From Prorocentrum cordatum (taxonomy: Eukaryota > Sar > Dinophyceae > Prorocentrales > Prorocentraceae): a stretch of DNA of 62,000 nucleotides. The notes beneath the pieces were generated by a model. It saw nothing but the letters and a program-made list of their open reading frames with translations, searched no databases and was not told the DNA's origin. Positions 42,336 through 54,594 of this stretch are shown here, in pieces. Made by a program: the position numbers and the translations under genes. Where the stretch lies: contig CAUYUJ010021171.1 of NCBI GenBank assembly GCA_963575745.1, positions 1 to 62,000 on the forward strand, read 5' to 3'. Each line of letters begins with the position of its first letter. The stretch's first letter is position 1.

Positions 42336-42785
42336 CCGTCCCCCCCCCCTGCACTTCCCTCTCCAGCGCCCCCCTTTCTCTTCCTGTACCCCTCCTTTTC
42401 CCCTGCAATTTCCTCTCCGCCCCCGCCCCCCCCGCCTCTGCACCTTCTCTTTCCCCCAGTTCCACCCCCCCGCTGCGCTGCGCCCTGGACAGGAAAGGGG
42501 GGGATGGGAAGGGAGGGAAAAGGAAAGAGGGGGAGGGGCGACAGGAAAGAGGGGGGGGACAAGAGAGAGGAGGGGGGGGGGGACAGGAGAGAGGAGGGGG
42601 AGAAGGGGGGGTTAGACAGGATATAAGGGGGGAAAGGGGGGACAGGAGTGAGGGAGAGGGGGGGGGAAAGAGATCGGAAAGGGGGGCGACAGGAAAGAGG
42701 GGGGGGGAGGAGAGAGGGGGGGGGACAGGAGAGAAGGGGGGGAGGGACAGGATATGGGGGGGACAGGAGAGAGAGGGGTGGGACA
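42336..42785. repeat. C-rich then G-rich tracts
   Basis: 42336-42480 is C-rich on the plus strand; 42490-42785 is GGGGGACAGGAGAGAGG-type with many runs of five or more G. A similar GGACAGGAGAGAGGAGGGGG tract lies at 56395-56490. Confidence 0.9.
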
Positions 42786-43009
42786 AGCTAGGTGCGCCCG
42801 CGTCATATCTGACATCCTACCCTTCCCTCCCATCCCTTACCATGGCGCAGATCCCCTCTCTTCTCGCTCAGTCGGATGCCGAACAGGGCAATGATCCCAA
42901 AACGGTACGCGATGCATTGTAGAACACGGCATGGCATGGCGCAAAAGAGCACCGCAAAGCGCAGCATCAACCTAGCATTGCATTGCATGCCGTGGCGTGG
43001 CATGGGAAA

Positions 43010-43190
43010 TGGCGCCAGCGCTGCAGCGGGAGCACGAGTCGAAACGAGCGGAAGCGCGGAAATGAGGCCAGCGCTGCAGCGGGAGCACGATTCGGAACGA
43101 GCGGAAGCACGGAAATGAGGCCAGCGCTGCAGAGGGAACACGATTCGGAACGAACGGGGCCCGAAAATGAGGCCGGCGCCTGAGCGAGAG
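43010..43190. repeat. 53-bp tandem repeat, about 3 copies
   Basis: Units CCAGCGCTGCAGCGGGAGCA at 43015, 43068 and 43121, then a degenerate fourth. Confidence 0.85.
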
Positions 43191-43940
43191 CAGCATTTTG
43201 AGAAACTGCAAACGAAAACCCAACTCCGGGGGGGGAAACCTGCGTGTAAAAAATAATACGCGGGGGGGGGTCGGCCACAATCAAACCGTCATCAACGGAA
43301 GAGGGAGAGTAGTACTCATATTGAATAATTGCGAGGGGGGGGAACAGGGAAGCTCGGGAAGCTCGACCAAGAGGGGGTCGGAGCAGTGCTGCGCCCCCCC
43401 ACGTGCAGATTAATGGTAATCTGAAGAGATTATGATCTACGTCGACGGGGGGGGGCTTTGAGAGGCCGCCTACACTCCCGTCGGTCCTCCTCCCAAAATC
43501 CTTGGCCGAGCTGCCGACCACTGGCGTGGGAGCTGATCCGCCACCCCCCACAGGGGGCATGGGCCACGCCATCCCCGCCTTCGGGGTGAGGCCGCGACGG
43601 AGACGGTTGATCATAGTCTGGCCAGAGTGGGTGCGCTCCTGGGGGGCACTCCTGGGCCAGTTTACAGAGACGCCCCCCCCCCCAGCGACAATGGGGGCGT
43701 ACCTGGCGCACCTCCAGCACCAGGCCAGACCATTCTGCATAGCAATAGAGTGGGAGGGGTGCACACTGCGGGCTCCCACCTTCAACTCTCGGATACAGGT
43801 GGGGGGGGGCGTGGACGTGGTGGCCCTGCTCGCTCAAGCCCCTCTTTCATACATCCCCGCGACACGCAGTGCACTGGAGCCAATCGGCAAACGAGAGGCG
43901 CCCCGGTGTTTGTCGGCATTTGCTACAGGCCCACCTACCA
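43190..43940. other. Flank of LINE B, no supported gene
   Basis: G-run-rich; long plus-strand frames here overlap the 3' end of LINE B and have no motif. Confidence 0.4.
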
Positions 43941-43944
43941 GTGC

Positions 43945-46900
43945 TCAGGCGGGACAGAGCATGCCCCGAACGGGCCTCGAGCTCCTCAATTCGCCCCAGG
44001 CCCGCAGTGGATCCGACCGAACCGTCCGCCCCGCCGAGCCGATTCGCGCGAGCCCCCGTTCGACCTCCGCACAAATCGGGGCCAAGACCGCACCGATGCG
44101 CTGGTGTACGAGGGTCGCACGAGCGCCGGCCACCTGTAGGGCCTTGACATGGGCTCGAATTGGGGAGGCGGCATTCTCGGCCCCCCGCTGGGCCAGGGCG
44201 TCCGCGAGCTCATTGCCACGGGAGCATCGAGGATCCTGGCCAGCGCGCACGTGGGAATCTGCATCCAGGTGCGAGAAGATTTTGTGCAGGTGGACATTCT
44301 GGCCCCCCCGCTGTTCGAGGGCCGACCGAATTCGGGCCCACCATTTGGCGTGGCATCCCTTGGGATATTGGGCATTCCCTTGGACCCAGCCGTTAAAGAC
44401 CAGCTGACAATCGGTGAACATGTCCAGGTCCCCCGTGGAGAGCTGCAGCGCCCTCCAGAGGGCAGCCAGCTCCGCGACGGGGACCGCCTGGTCCCCGTCG
44501 ACGGCCCCGAAGAATCCAGAAAACTCGCCGTCGTCCGCTTCCAGCTCCGCCCACTCACTCGCGAAGTAGACACCCCACCCCACACGACAAACACGGGCAT
44601 CGCTGGAAGTGGCCGACCCGTCCAGGAATGCCAGACGTGCGCGGATGGGGCATTCGCCTGTTCCTACATTGAATGAGACTGCATTCGCGAGGGCAGGAGT
44701 GGAGGAGGGAAGGACGCCGCTCGAAGAGGAGTCGAAGATCAGGGGGAGGGCGCCGGTTGCCCAAACGCCCAACCCCTCTCCAGAGTTCCAGGCGGGCGGC
44801 GGCGGCACGGCAACCCATTCTGGGGGAACTATCCCCCTGGTCCAGTATGCAACGTGACGATGTTCCAGCAAATATCTTATCGCATGCTGGCGGAGGCCCT
44901 CAGTGCGCACGATCCAGGGGTCCCCCATCTCGCAGGTGGCCTCGCAGAAGTACAGCCTGTGCTCGATGGTGTCCTTGCCCTCGCCGCAGCGCTCGCATTC
45001 GTCGGAGCACTGGTAACCTGCCGCCTGCGCCCTTGCCCCCGTCCAGATGCCTGCCAGCGCTCCAGCCTCCAGAGCGCCAGCCTCCTTGTGGCGCTCCTGG
45101 CGGCGCATCCTCCCCAGGTTGACCCGCAGCATGTGGAGGTCGCCGCCGTCGCCGAGGCTCGCTCCGAGGGGGTGCCCCCCTGCCTGGCGCCACAGCTGGC
45201 GCGTGACGGTGCTCTTGATCGCCTTCACCAATTCCTGCACGCTGTCGCCCTCGTTGCCGAGGCGCCGCCACCCGGAGCCCTCGTCGTCGATCCAGACGTC
45301 AGGCGCCCGAGGTGTCCAGCCGATGTCACGCAGTGCCAAGATGATCGCGCCCATGGGACCCGTGACGCACTTCCACCGAGCACGAGGTCGCAAGTACAGG
45401 AGTCTCTTGAGTGCCGCCCGCCATCCAAGTCGAACTCGGTCTCGCAGCTCCGAGTGGCGCGCCCAGAAATAGAACCACTCCTTCACCTGCTGTGCCAAGG
45501 CCGCCATCTTAGGCTCGTCGTCCTGGTAGCGCAGCAGGAGGGTGGTAGAGGTGCAGCGTCCCCCCACCGTGTGGCCCGTGAGGTCCGCAGCCTGTGCCCG
45601 TCGCCGCGTTGTCGTGGTAGGAGGCGCTCCAATGATCGGGTCGGCGAACTGGTACTTTGCCCTGATGTTGGCGTTGCGCAGCATGACCCCATTGGTCCTC
45701 TTGCTGCCGCGACCCAACCTGCGGAATAGACAAGCTCGCGTGGCCCTCGCCCTCGCTGCCGTCATCCGCGTCCTGGCCGTCTTGTTGCTTCGCCTGGAGC
45801 CCATGGTGCAGTCGATGCCGAGGTCCTTAGCCGTGGACGCCCTCTGCACGCGAATGCCAGTCTCCTGGTACACGTGGGTCAGCACTTCCTTCTCGCCCCT
45901 GGGCCTCGTCATCACCAGGATCGACTTGGGCGACGCCCGCAGGCCGAGGTCGAGGCAGCCCTGCGCTAGGGTGACCGCGACGTCCTTGGCATGGTCGAGG
46001 ACCTCCTCGGCCGCGCCCTCGATACGGCTGTGCACATCGTCAACATACTGCCTCACCCCTGCCACGGGTGATATCGCGCGAGCTGCTTCCAACAGGTGGT
46101 AGAGGAAGGCTCTTGCCCAGTGGTTGGCCTTCCCGCGGCCTGGGAGGATTGAGCAGTTGGGGACGATGGTCGAACTGCATGCCCCGTGAGACTTGACCAC
46201 ACGCGGCGCCAGGCACGTGAGGCAGCACAGGTAGAGCTCGACGGGCGGCGCCTCGAGGGAGATGCCCTTGTGGATCATCATGGCCAGGTCGATGTGGTCG
46301 TAGAACTACTCCACGTCCATCAAGCAATTGCTCTGCTCGGCCACGCCCACGTGCGCTCTGGTCTCGTCAAGCACCACGGTGAGCAACGCAGCCTGTAGTG
46401 CGGAGCTCCCGCGCACCGCAGCATCCCAGTGCCCAGCACGCTTGTCGCACCACTGCGTCATGGCGGCCTTGGTCATGCGGCCCCAGATGCGCACGGGCAA
46501 GGGGAGGAGGCCGATATCCCTCTCGTTACCGACCACCTGCTTGGCTCCCTTCGGTAGGAGGACGTACCCATTGTGGAGGAGCTGGTGCGGCCACGCCAGA
46601 GCTCGCTCCACCATGTTGAGCAGGGTGGCGAAGGCCTCCTGCCCCTGGTCGGAGACCGCGAGGAGGTGGCCAGGCGTCCACTGGTCGGCGCCCTTGCCCG
46701 TAGCCCCGGGGGAAGTCCTGATGGCGTTCACCACGTCGTCTTTCGAGTGGTCGGGCCTTTCTGGCAACGCCTCGCGGGCCAGGGTCCGCAGCTCGCTCAT
46801 CGCCTCGCGCAAGGCAGACTCGCGGTCGGGCTTGCTGGTCCAGCGATCACGCCAGCGGCGTGCCCTGGCCTCAGTGGAGGCCTGCACAGTGTCGCAGACC

Positions 46901-47534
46901 TCGCCAGTGTCGGGATCGATGCAGGTCTCGTCTAGGGCCTGCATCTCGTCCTTCTTGAGATAGCGGTGGGCTCCTCGCATGGAGCCCTGGGTACTTGCCT
47001 TGGCCCAGGCTTGCACCTCACTGCGGGTCTGTTGCCATGCCAGGCTGGCGTGCCTGGCCGCTCTCGCCTGTACCTTCAGTGCGAAGGCCTGCCACTCGGG
47101 GAATATCCTGGAGTAGCGAATGCGCTCGCCGTGGCCTATGATCCTGTTATCGTCCAGGTAGATCCGCCGCTTCCCCTTAGTGGCATGCGTCTGGTCCTTT
47201 GGCACTGGCCCCTGGGCGGTGAGGAGGAGCCTGATGTCGCTGATGATGTCGGAGACAATGTCCTGCACCCTGCGCTGGTACTCGGTGTGGCGGTGGCGCC
47301 CGAGCGCGACGAGCTGCTCCTGCACCCCGGCGTGAAGGCTGGCCCATTTGCCGCCGATGTCCTGCACACAAGCGTGGCCTGCACCTGAGCTTTGCGCCAT
47401 TGGAACTTGACAAGTTGACCGCGTCGGGCTCTGTGGCGGGGCTCTGTGCCACAGAGCTCTGCCAACTGCGCCTCCGCCGTCTCGGCCCAGTATCCATGCT
47501 GCACCGCCAGCGCCTGCGCCATGTGGGGGTCCAT
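43945..47534 (-). pseudogene. LINE B ORF2: RT-RNase H, 5'-truncated
   Basis: The minus frame from the ATG at 47534 (YWAETAEAQLAELCGTEP) shifts near 47365 into the frame that runs to 43945. RT region: SPGATGKGADQWTPGHLL, then GNERDIGLLPLPVRIWGRM. Motif A is broken by TAG at 46306 (CLMDVE, stop, FYDHIDLAMM; one C-to-T change from CAG would explain it). Motif C is VRQYVDDVHSRI (about 46045). A zinc pattern C-x2-C...H...C (CERCGEGKDTIEHRLYFC) follows. RNase H has AFLDGSATSS, VAELAALW, MFTDCQLVF and GNELADALAQ with all acidic residues present. No endonuclease is found upstream, so the copy starts between endonuclease and RT. Two lesions. Confidence 0.9.
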
Positions 47535-47779
47535 CTAGTACGCGATGGCGGCCTGGACCTCAGACTGCCTCCTTCCTGGGCAGAGCCCGAGCAAGAGTTC
47601 AGCAAGGGCGGTGGCGGGCGCGCCTGCCTGTCGCTCGCCTCCTGCACCGCCGCCACGCAGAAGAGGAAGATGCGGCGCGGCGGGGCGGGGGGGCGACGCG
47701 ACGGCGGGGCGACCCCCACCGAGTCAGAGCTCGAACTCGCGCCGTCTTGGGCGAGCTCCCGTCGTCGAGGAATCCTCGA

Positions 47780-49080
47780 GCGCAAGGCAACGCAGGGCCC
47801 GGCGCGGCTATCCTCAGCGCCCACCGCGCCAGGAACCGCAGCCGATGGGGGGGCCCGACGGGGCCGAAGGGGCCGCGGGGATACCTTCGCGCCCCACAGC
47901 CAACACAATATTCTTCCCCGTCTTGGGGTGAACTCCGCGCTCAAGCCGTCGCACATACATTCGCTGGTTGGCGCGGGTGCTGGAATGTCGGCGGGGCCCG
48001 CGCAAGCCGCCAGCAGCTCGCGCGCGCTGCCAAGCGCGCCGCGGTGGCCCAGATCACGGAAGCAGTCCGCGTCTGAGTTTGGTTCGGGAGGCGGGCGAGT
48101 TGGCGGCCCGCCGACCTCTTGGTCGGCGTCGAGACAAAGAGTGCTGGCAGCCTCCAGAGCCACTGTCACCGCCTCCGACCGAGCGAGCGAGTACGTCGAG
48201 CCGAACTCACCGAACCACGAATCACAAATATGCTGGCGGATCGGTGCCGGCGCACATTGACGTGCGTCCCCGGAGGTCACCGAGGCCGTCAAACTGGCTG
48301 GGGTGCGCGCCGCGCGTCCACACCTCCTGCACTTACACGCATTCTCAACAACACTGTAGAACAACACGTGGCTGGCGAGGGGCACCTTGAGCGGGGCAGA
48401 GGGAACGAGGGAGCGAAGGGGGGCATCGGGATCGAGCGAGGTCCAACTGCGAGCCTCGAGCATATTCTGCGCGGCCCAGGCAATGTATCTGACCGTGCTT
48501 TTGCGATGGGCCAGCTCGCCCGCCACCGCTTGACAGAAGCCTTCAGAGAACGCGCGAGCACGCGCCCCAAGCTTCGCGAACCAATCGGCCCAGACATTCC
48601 CCGCCTACGCTTTGACACACAAATCCCCGGACAGAACATCGCCCAGGCTCAAGCGGGCGGGGCGCCATCGGACGCGCGGAGGCTGGTCGACAGAAATCCT
48701 GAAAACTGACTCCCATATGGCAGCATGTTCCCAGGAGTCCCAGGAGTTCCCAGGAGTCCCTTCGCGCACAACAGCCTGCAAATCAGACATCAAAGTATCG
48801 TGGCTAGGGTGGTGGGCGACAGATTGCCTGACCGCTCTACGCTCAGCCCTGCCAATCGTTTGCGTCGCTCCTGGGAGGGCCCCATAGATGGCGCGGCGCG
48901 GCAAAAAAAAAACAATCTGGAGTCTCTAGCATCTGAACCACCGCCCAGCCAGCTCTGGCCTCTTCTGGCAGGCTGGACTGATAGCAGCTCCCATCGAAGA
49001 ACGATTCGGGTCCCCGAGCACCTCTGCTGCCGAACTCAAAGACATGTTGGAGGTTCTCGGGGGCCTGCGCGGGAACACTT
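47780..49080 (-). pseudogene. LINE C/D RNase H and C-terminal zinc region
   Basis: In one minus frame: FFDGSCYQSS (about 48995) then AGWAVVQM; AIYGALPGATQTIGRAERRA (about 48850) with the catalytic Glu; LMSDLQAVVREG (about 48780) with the second Asp; TAG at 48605; then AGNVWADWFAKLGA, the last RNase H motif. The frame continues open to about 47550 with a single C-x2-C (CRRCGRAA) and a Ser/Pro/Arg-rich tail, and meets the truncated 5' end of LINE B. Confidence 0.8.
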
Positions 49081-51930
49081 TAAGTCGGGGCCCCATTGGT
49101 GAGGCAGTGCCCATCTACATCTGGATTGCCACAACTATCTAAACAGGACTGGATCAGGGCTCTCCTGTGGTCGGCCATCTTCTCTGGGACCTCGTCGCCC
49201 ATGGGGTCCAGGCCCTGCTCGTTGACGAGGGAGGGGCAACCATGCCATACATGTCCACGTGCACCGTTGGCCACGGGGCACATCAGGCACTTGGGGGAAA
49301 CCCTGTACTTATAAGGCTGGGCTCGTATGGCAAGGAGATCACGTTGGACCACACGGGTGCCAGGGTTCCTCTCTGGCAGGGGCACTTGACAGCCTGCGCA
49401 CCCTGCCGGAGCGCGCGATGTCAGATTGGATGGGTCGACGAGGCTGCCGTGCTCACGTGCCTTCCCTTCAATGGCCGCCAGCCTCACATCGTTCGGGCAC
49501 GTCGTAATAAGGGATATATTCTGGCCCGTGTGGCTGTGGAGCGCGTGGGCATTGACCATCGTCCAACCTATGCGTAGCAGACTTAACCATGCCGCAGACG
49601 TGGGGCCCCGAGATTGCTGCCAGGTAGGATTGTCAATCATCGTGTCCTTCAGCGCCGCCCAGGCTCTCTGAGCGCGCGCCAACGGGACCCGATCGTCCCA
49701 AATCAAACATGAGTACTTGACCACCACTGCCAGTGTACAGTCGTAGATCGGGTCGTACAGCGGATTGGGCTGCGTCAGCAGGTATGCAGTGACCCCATCC
49801 GCGATTTCTAGCTCCATCGACGGTGGCAGCGAAACGGCGAAGGTATCGCAGGCCGGTGTCGGACACACCCGAAACAGAGGCACTGTGGCCCGCTGCTGGC
49901 AGAACACCTGTGCGCCACAGAAACGCCACCCGTCTGCCTGTTGCACGCCTGGGCGCCATGAACTTCCTCGCTGCCAGAACACGGACTCTCTTTTTCCTCC
50001 TGGGTACGTATCATTCGCCCTGCGACCAACTCATGTCCGAGATTACGCATCCAGGCTCTGACTGGGGGCCCGAGTTGATCTGCAGTACGTAGAAACCACT
50101 TCCGAGCGACCCCACCACCAGCTATCAAACCCGATGTTTTGGCTTGCGCCCACAGGCCTTGCACCCTATACTCATGAATGAAAGCCTTCACCGCTTTGCC
50201 AAGCTGATCGATATTCTTAGGGTTGTCCGAGGTGAACTGAATCGACACGTCGTCTACTAGGGCCCTCGGGGTGACACAGGGGGCGATGTCGTTGAGCCTC
50301 TTGAGGGCTCTGAAATTCAACAAGAACAAAACTCCCGTCGCATGGTTGCACCCAGCAAAGAGACCTTGATGCGCACAGAAGTGTCGAGGCAAACTCCCGA
50401 AGGCGCGCAGTCGCCGAGGTTGCCCGAGCAAGTCCACAGGCATCCACGCAAGTCGCATCGGGAAACCAAGCGCTTCTGCCTCGACCTCGACCAGAATCTG
50501 CTCATATCAAATCATTTCGAAGCGCTTGATCATGTCTAACAGCACTGAAATCGAGATGTCGGCGACTAGCTTGGCAATTTCGGCAGCGATGTTGTGAGCG
50601 AGAACATTGTATCTTGCCATTCAGACGTGAGGGCCTTGCGGACCTTGTCCCGGATTCTGCAAAGGGTGGATATGAGAACAATGAGTACGGCGCCTCCTTC
50701 GGGCTTGGCCAGGCGCACAAGTTCGCTGCGCACTCTGTCGGCTGGCCAGGTTAATCTGCTCGCATAGCATGAGAAGGCGGGCGATGGCGGCGAAAGCAAG
50801 GTCAGGCAGCTGATATAGGGCACGGGGATGGAGGTCGCTGGGTCCGATCGCCGCTCGCGCCGAGTAACTCAAAACTGCGCCCTGCACCATGCCTGTAGCG
50901 ATGGTGGGCAACTCTGGCCAGGCGTCTGACCCAAGATTGGTCTTGACCTTGGGGCTGTCGCGCGGGGATCCACACGTCAGCCCAAGGTTTAAATTCGTCG
51001 TCTGCAAGCTGATGCGGTGCAGCTCGCGCCGTGGACGAAACGATCTCCTGGGTGGCCTTCACCTTCGAGAATCTGCGCGCCTGGGAAGCACCTGCTTTGA
51101 ACGAGTCCCTGGCCCAAGACACCCACGCCTGAGTGGAGCGATTCTCGGCGGCTGAAATCGCCGCCTTGGCCCTAGCGTAAACCGAACACAGGACATCAGC
51201 ACAATATTAAGTCGGGACAGGATGGAGACCCCGCCGGAAAGAACTCACTCGTGTGACTGTCGAGACAAGCCAGCCTTTTTTGTTTGCATCGCGCAGCGTT
51301 GGCCATGAATTGTGAGAACTCTCGGAGTGGCTGCAGCAACCTCGAATACTGCATGGGTGCAAGTGGGCGAGGGCAGTCCAGCTCTTGCAGGTGCTTAATC
51401 TCTGAACTTACGTGTTGGCGCATGCTCCCGGGGTGTTTGGCCCCTCCCAGCACTGCGGCCCAAGCTCGAGCCTCGGGGCCCTTATACGTCCTCTTCGCAG
51501 GGGGAGACCAGACACGTTTTTTCCAATGAACGTCGCGAGGCCCAGCGCGGCCCACGTAGGCCTCCGCGGAGCTGCCGACGCGGCCCCGCCTGGCCGCGAG
51601 CTCTCTTTCCACCCCTTCGAGATCTAAATCCCAAAACTCGGGGAGCTTCTCGAGAGATGATCCGTGGGGCCGCCACGTCTAGCACAACCTCCCACGGATA
51701 GACAAGCAATCTCGCACAGCCTATCGGGGGAACCGCTTGGAACTTCTTCGGCACCCTTGCAGCGCATACCCACAAAAGAGCGTCCTGGGCCTGGGGCCTC
51801 AACTGCACGGGACGGTGCGGAAAAGAAGCCGCCTGCTCTCGGACCCAGACAGGGTTGGCGGCAAACCTTGGCGCCAGCCAGCTGCTACACATAACATTAC
51901 CATGGCGACGTGCCCAACCCCTGCGCAATG
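49080..51930 (-). pseudogene. LINE C/D linker and reverse transcriptase, many frameshifts
   Basis: From upstream: WVREQAASFPHRPVQLRP (about 51840, end of endonuclease); the linker with WAAVLGGAKHPGSMRQHVS; IGPSDLHPRALYQL (about 50830); LVRLAKPEGGAVLIVLIS (about 50690); motif A LLDMIKRFEMI (about 50530); motif C PRALVDDVSIQF (about 50245). The frame from 49982 then has the region after the RT and a C-x2-C...H...C zinc pattern, PKCLMCPVANGARGHVWHGC (about 49235). At least five frame switches. Confidence 0.82.
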
Positions 51931-52017
51931 CGGGGCGTGAGTAGCTTGGGAGACGTTATACGGCGGTGATGGCGTGACATGGGCGCATGTACTTCTGCGA
52001 ACGGTATTCGTGAAGCT

Positions 52018-53656
52018 CGCAGCCCCCCAAGGATTGCGATGTCCCGCCCAAGTCTGCCTGGTGCCTCGCTCCGCAGGACCCGCCAGCAGCCCTCGAAAGT
52101 GGCGACGATTTTCGCAGATCGCAGCCCTCCAGGGACGGCGAAGTCCCGCTCAGATCCGCGCGGTGCCTCACTCCGCAGGACCCACCAGCAGCCTTCGAAA
52201 ATGACGAAAATTTTGCGAATCGCAGCGCCTCAAGGACGGCGAGGTCCCGCTCAGGTCCGCGCGGCGCCTCACTCCGCAGGACCCACCAACAGCCCCCGAT
52301 AGCAGCGACAGTTTCGCAGATCGCAGCCCCCCAGGGACGGCGAGGTCCCGCTCAGGCCCGCGCGCTGCCTCACTCCGGAGGACCCACCAGACCAGCAGCC
52401 CTCGAAAGCGGCGACAGTTTCGCAGATCGCAGACCCCCAAGGACGGCGAGGTCCCGCTCAGATCCACGCGGTGCCTCACGCCTCAGGACCCACCAACAGC
52501 CCCCGAAAGCGGCGACGGCTTTGCAGATCGCAGCCCCCCAGGGGCGGCGAGGTCCTGTTCATGTCCACGCGGTGCCTCGCTCCGCAGGGCACACCAGCAG
52601 CCCTCGAAAGTGGCTGCAGTTTCGCAGATCGCAGCACTCCATGGACGGCGAGGTCCCGATCAGGTCCGCGCGGCGCCTCACTCCGCAGGGCCCGCCAGCA
52701 GCCCGCGAAAGTGGCGACAGTTTCGCAGATCGCAGACCCCCAAGGACGGCGAGGTCCCGCTCAGATCCACGCGGTGCCTCACGCCTCAGGACCCACCAGC
52801 AGCCCCCGAAAGCGGCGACGGCTTTGCAAATCGCAGCCCCCCAGGGGCGGCGAGGTCCCGCTCAGGTCCACGCGGTGCCTCGCTCGGCAGGGCCCACCAG
52901 CAGCCTTCGAAAGTGGCTGCAGTTTCGCAAATCGCAGCCCCCCAGGGACGGCGATGTCCCGCTCGGGTCCGCGCGGTGCCTCACTCCGCAGGACCCGCCA
53001 GCAGCCCTCGAAAGTGGCGACAGCTTCGCAGATCGCAGCCCCCCAGGAACGGCGAGGTCCCGCTCAGGTCCGCGCGGTGCTTCGCTCCGCAGGACCCACC
53101 AGCAGCCCTCGAAAGTGGCGACAGTTTCGCATATCGCAGCACTCCAGGGACGGCGAGGTCCCGCTCAGGTCCGCGCGGCGCCTCACTCCGCAGGGCCCGC
53201 CAGCAGCCCGCGAAAGTGGCGACCGTTTCGCAGATCGCAACACTCCAGGGACGGCGAGGTACCGCTCGGATCCGCGCGGTGCCTCACTCCGCAGGACGCA
53301 CCAGCAGCCCGAAAGTGGCGACAGCGTCGCAGATCGCAGCCCCCCAGGGACGGCGAGGTCCCGCTCGGGCCCGCGCGGTGCTTCGCTCCGCAGGACCCAC
53401 CAGCAGCCCCCGATAGCGGCGACAGTTTCGCAGATCGCAGCCCCCCAGGGACGGCGAGGTCCCGCTCAAGTCCGCGCGCTGCCTCACTCCGCAGGCCCCA
53501 CCAGCAACCCTCGAAAGGGGCTGCAGTTTCGCAAATCGCAGCCCCCAGGGAAGGCGAGGTCCCGCTCGGGTCCGCGCGGTGCCTCACTCCGCAGGACCCA
53601 CCCGCAGCCCTCGAAAGTGGCGACAGTTTCGCAGATCGCAGCCCCCCAGCGACGGC
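52018..53656. repeat. Satellite of ~103-bp units, about 16 copies
   Basis: Unit: GCAGCCCCCCAGGGACGGCG, AGGTCCCGCTCAGGTCCGCG, CGGTGCCTCACTCCGCAGGA, CCCACCAGCAGCCCTCGAAA, GTGGCGACAGTTTCGCAGATC. Units vary from about 99 to 107 bp and differ by scattered substitutions. All frames are open across it, so long repetitive frames here are not genes. Confidence 0.95.
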
Positions 53657-54430
53657 GAAGAGAGGGCAGGATGCGAGAGGAGGCGGGAGGCGGGGGGAGG
53701 AGAGGAAGGAGAGACGCTACCACACCCCTCTAGCCACAACGAATACCCAAGCAGAGAGGGCTGGGAATGATCGATCCTCGTGCCTGGAGCCGTTCGGCGA
53801 TAAGTTGTCGCGCTAGCAACGAGCGAGATGCCACTGACCGCGGCAAGCCAGCCAGACTGGTTCACCACGTCCACCTCCATGTTGAAGTCGGCGCCGGCCA
53901 CCCAAGCAATATGCATGCCGCTGGGCACTGCGAGTTCCTCGACCAGCTGCCAGAGGATGGTGGAGTTCTGCGGCCCTAAGCCTTGGCCGTCATTGAAGTA
54001 CCCTGAATTGAAGAACACCCCGCCGGGCAGAAACGAGTGCACATGGGCGGCGACCAACCGACCTGGGACGATCTCGTGCGACTCTCCCAGGAGGTGAGGT
54101 GATCATGATGTTGGCGCGCGCGAAAACTGCCACCCCACCCGCGGTGCCTGGACCGCCGTCGTCGTTGGGGATCGCGCAATTCCATGACCCTCTCCAGCCA
54201 GCGCCGTCCACCTGCGCTTGCCTATCGTCGAGCTTGCCCGCCGCCACGCGGTGCTCCTGCGCCATAGCCACGCGAGCTTCCGACAGGGAAGATAGCCGGT
54301 GAGCGGGCCAAGGGGCGAGGAATTGGACGTGACCTGGTCGGAGAAATTGCCTTGGCGTCGCATGGCGGGGCGCCCAGCACCTGCGGTAGACCCAGTCCGA
54401 GAGGTACTCGCAGCCAAGCCTCCAGCCGGC
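53657..54430 (-). pseudogene. LINE C/D endonuclease, N-terminal and middle part
   Basis: AMAQEHRVAAGKLDDRQAQV (about 54250) with the catalytic Glu; GPGTAGGVAVFARANIMIT (about 54130); then in another frame WVAGADFNMEVDVVNQSGW (about 53890), equivalent to the GDFN motif; and TAPGTRIDHSQ (about 53775). The sequence runs into the satellite at 53657, before the last His motif, which is found instead at about 51840. Confidence 0.8.
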
Positions 54431-54594
54431 CCGCGAGGGGGGGGAACTCGAACGGCGGTTCTGGGCCTCCGAAGGGCGCCAGCCTACCGAAGGTTCATGC
54501 GCCCCTGACGCATCGGCCATCGACGGCTGGCCGCAGCAAGGGGAAGACGGCGCTGCGCTCGAAGCAGACGCGGGACCCGAAGTACCCTTGGTAA

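Noticed and set aside
47177-48526. 449-codon minus frame as a separate host gene
   Set aside because: It is the continuation of the LINE C/D RNase H frame after the TAG at 48605 and runs past the element into LINE B in a wrong frame.
52471-53816. Plus-strand frames of 420 and 431 codons
   Set aside because: They lie in the ~103-bp satellite and are open in all three frames; the proteins are only translated repeat units.
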